A stretch of DNA of 64,000 bases from Porphyromonadaceae bacterium. Its GTDB lineage: Bacteria; Bacteroidota; Bacteroidia; Bacteroidales; Dysgonomonadaceae. Every line of letters starts with the position of its first letter. Positions within the stretch are counted from its first letter, which is position 1. Made by a program: the position numbers and the translations under genes. A model generated the notes under the pieces. That model was not told where the DNA came from. It ran no database searches and saw only the letters and a program-made list of their open reading frames with translations. The stretch covers positions 62,001-126,000 of the forward strand of contig JAJFTO010000019.1 in assembly GCA_021372865.1 (NCBI GenBank), given 5' to 3'. Below, piece after piece: positions 61,907 through 64,000 of the stretch.

Positions 61907-62992
61907 TTATAAGTCCGCATCTTTCATTCTTTCGGCATTTTCACTCACCATCAGCTGATCGATAACCCCCTGGATATCTCCGTCCATAAAAGCGGCGAGA
62001 TTGTAGATCGTATAGTTGATCCGATGATCGGTAATGCGACCCTGCGGATAGTTATAGGTCCGGATCTTGGCAGACCGGTCGCCCGTTGATACCATGGTCT
62101 TTCTCCGGGATGCGATGTCTCCCTGCCGTTTGGAAAGTTCCATGTCGTAAAGTTTGGTCCGCAACATCTGCATGGCCAGCTCTCTGTTTTGCAACTGCGA
62201 ACGGGCCTGCTGGCAGACCACCACAATGCCGGTGGGTTTGTGTGTGAGTTGTACCTTGGTTTCCACTTTATTCACGTTCTGCCCCCCGGCGCCGCTCGAA
62301 CGGGCCGTATGGAAGTCAATGTCTGCGGGATTAAGTTCCACATCAAATTCTTCAGCCTCAGGCAATACGGCCACAGTAGCCGCCGAAGTATGTACACGAC
62401 CCTGTGTTTCGGTTTGCGGGACCCGTTGCACACGATGTACTCCCGACTCATATTTTAAAGTACCATATACCTCTGTACCGTTGACTGTAAAGATGATCTC
62501 CTTGTATCCGCCGGCTGTTCCTTCGGTAAAACTGACCAGTTCGGTTTTCCATCCTTTGCCATCACAATAGCGTGAATACATTTTGTAGAGATCACCTGCG
62601 AAAATGGCGGCTTCATCGCCTCCGGTACCTCCGCGAATCTCCATCACCACGTTTTTCGCATCTTCAGGATCTGCAGGGATGAGCAACAATTTAATCTTTT
62701 CTTCAAGTAGTGGTAGTGAAGCGGTGTTGAGGGAGAGTTCATCGGCAGCAAGTTGACGGAGGTCCGCATCCGATTCATGATCAAGAATATTTCTGGCTTC
62801 TGCAATCCCGTCAAGCGCATTTTTGTATTGATTGCGTACCTGGACAATCTTTTGCAGTTCGCTATATTCCTTGTTCAGTTTCACATAGCGGGCCATGTCT
62901 GCGACTACGGCCGGATCGGTAATTAGTGTACCCACTTCTTCGAACCGTGAGACGAGATGCTGTAATTTTTCGAGCAATGAATTTTCTGACAT
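61907..62992 (-). CDS. prfA: Peptide chain release factor 1
   Basis: A 361-residue class I release factor for UAA and UAG. The GGQ motif is [17 protein letters not shown], the anticodon-mimicking tripeptide region is around [23 protein letters not shown] (PxT-type), and the end is [18 protein letters not shown]. Full length. It follows purM by 20 bases. Confidence 0.98.
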   Translation of the reverse strand: MSENSLLEKLQHLVSRFEEVGTLITDPAVVADMARYVKLNKEYSELQKIVQVRNQYKNALDGIAEARNILDHESDADLRQLAADELSLNTASLPLLEEKIKLLLIPADPEDAKNVVMEIRGGTGGDEAAIFAGDLYKMYSRYCDGKGWKTELVSFTEGTAGGYKEIIFTVNGTEVYGTLKYESGVHRVQRVPQTETQGRVHTSAATVAVLPEAEEFDVELNPADIDFHTARSSGAGGQNVNKVETKVQLTHKPTGIVVVCQQARSQLQNRELAMQMLRTKLYDMELSKRQGDIASRRKTMVSTGDRSAKIRTYNYPQGRITDHRINYTIYNLAAFMDGDIQGVIDQLMVSENAERMKDADL

Positions 62993-63012
62993 AAATATTA
63001 ATCTGACATTTC

Positions 63013-64000
63013 TCAGAGAAACTTGAAACGGCCGAATTCGCTTTCAATCACCAGTTCCCGCACATGAGATTTCTCCACATGGCCCACAATACGGGCGTCC
63101 ACATGAAACGATTTGGAAATTTCAATCACACGCTGTGCATGTGCTTCAGAAAGATAGAGTTCCATCCGATGACCCATATTAAATACTTTGTACATCTCCT
63201 TCCAGTCGGTGCCCGATTGTTTTTGGATCAGTTCAAAGAGGGGAGGGATCGGGAAAAGTTGATTCTTTACCACTTTCAAATTATCATCAAGAAAATGCAG
63301 AATTTTGGTCTGTGCCCCTCCCGAACAGTGAACCATTCCGTGAATGCATTCTTTTAACTCGTTGATTATCTTTGATATAATTGGCGCATAGGTGCGGGTG
63401 GGGGAGAGTACCAGTTTTCCGGCTTCCATACCCAACTCCTCAATTTCCTCTGTCAGGCGCATTCCGCCCGAATAAACCAGATCGGCCGGAATGGAGGCAT
63501 CATAGCTTTCGGGATATTTTTTTGCCAGATAGTTGGCAAATACATCGTGGCGTGCCGAAGTAAGCCCGTTGCTGCCCATACCGCCATTGTATTCTTTTTC
63601 ATAGCTTGCCTGTCCCGAGGAAGAGAGCCCCACAATTACATCACCGGCCTGTATGCGGGCATTGTCGATCACATCGGAACGCTTCATGCGGCAGGTAACC
63701 GTGCTATCCACGATAATTGTCCGTACCAGATCGCCCACATCGGCCGTTTCCCCGCCTGTGGGATGAATATGCACACCCAGAGAAGAGAGCTCTTCACATA
63801 ATTCATTGGTTCCGTTAATAATAGCAGAAATTACTTCTCCGGGAATCAGATTTTTATTTCTACCAATGGTAGAAGAAACCAGAATGTTGTCAGTGGCACC
63901 CACGCAAAGCAGATCGTCCACGTTCATGATCAGCGCATCCTGGGCAATTCCTTTCCAGACGGAAAGATCGCCGGTTTCGCGCCAGTAAACATAGGCCAGC
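63013..64000 (-). CDS. purM: AIR synthase / phosphoribosylformylglycinamidine cyclo-ligase-like protein, 5' end outside window
   Basis: About 329 C-terminal codons are present; the frame stays open to the right edge ([20 protein letters not shown]), so the start is outside. PurM-type segments are [57 protein letters not shown] and [19 protein letters not shown]. It makes aminoimidazole ribotide in purine synthesis. Some divergence from canonical PurM (long insert in the middle) fits the Bacteroidetes form. It leads the purM-prfA-pyrF block. Confidence 0.93.
   Translation of the reverse strand, partial: LAYVYWRETGDLSVWKGIAQDALIMNVDDLLCVGATDNILVSSTIGRNKNLIPGEVISAIINGTNELCEELSSLGVHIHPTGGETADVGDLVRTIIVDSTVTCRMKRSDVIDNARIQAGDVIVGLSSSGQASYEKEYNGGMGSNGLTSARHDVFANYLAKKYPESYDASIPADLVYSGGMRLTEEIEELGMEAGKLVLSPTRTYAPIISKIINELKECIHGMVHCSGGAQTKILHFLDDNLKVVKNQLFPIPPLFELIQKQSGTDWKEMYKVFNMGHRMELYLSEAHAQRVIEISKSFHVDARIVGHVEKSHVRELVIESEFGRFKFL

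Overview
The window reads as chromosome of a Bacteroidales bacterium. The evidence is near-consensus Bacteroidetes promoters (TAnnTTTG -7 boxes before many genes), weak Shine-Dalgarno signals, a SusD-type C-terminal remnant, a BtuB/BtuG-type vitamin B12 locus, TlpA-like lipoproteins and DUF3098/DUF3943/DUF4465 proteins. The mid-40s GC feel and gene content would fit the Dysgonomonadaceae (Petrimonas/Proteiniphilum type), but that placement is inference. Almost everything is ordinary chromosomal coding sequence. I see no prophage, intact transposase, CRISPR array or rRNA operon.

Left part (1-24 kb). A leftward operon (5496 to 1) encodes a GT2 polyprenyl-phosphate sugar synthase, a double LAB_N membrane protein, an ArnT/PMT-type transferase and a UDP-glucuronate 4-epimerase. 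Together these look like a module that adds galacturonic acid to an envelope glycolipid. The operon then runs into a Fur-family regulator and the 5' part of a metal P1B-ATPase, with a perfect 17-bp palindrome in the promoter between those two. Next come a secreted PHP phosphodiesterase, the tail of a lost susD gene, pldA and a DUF3943 protein. A complete YbhGFSR-like efflux operon follows (TetR, TolC, HlyD, two ATPases, two ABC-2 permeases) with a long TetR operator. A second TetR operon (16.9-20.2 kb) carries a START-domain protein, a thioredoxin-like protein without CxxC and small unknown proteins. It is followed by an SDR, an NnrS-like heme membrane protein and a Tat-exported aldo/keto reductase.

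Middle (24-29.5 kb) is a decaying accessory patch: a TlpA-like lipoprotein with a co-translated small membrane protein, the C-terminal stub of an FtsX/MacB-type permease, a Phd/ParE-like toxin-antitoxin pair, a sigma-54 response regulator broken by a one-base deletion, and a histidine kinase truncated just before a tRNA-Val gene. That tRNA has C at the normally invariant U33.

Right part (29.5-64 kb) is mainly housekeeping: purB, an RsuA/RluB-type pseudouridine synthase with a repetitive tail, asnS, lepA, cca, a TerC protein, ftsX, DUF3098, uppP, truB, queA, folK, a patatin, a GH13 amylase, prs, an LMW phosphatase, an HD hydrolase, pyrF, prfA and purM. Set into it are a cobalamin-riboswitch-controlled B12 uptake operon (36.5-41.9 kb: BtuB, BtuG-like propeller, an unassigned lipoprotein, a DUF4465 lipoprotein) and a three-gene biotin-dependent acyl-CoA carboxylase operon (42-45.6 kb), whose 3' end has been duplicated as a 66-bp-spaced direct repeat.
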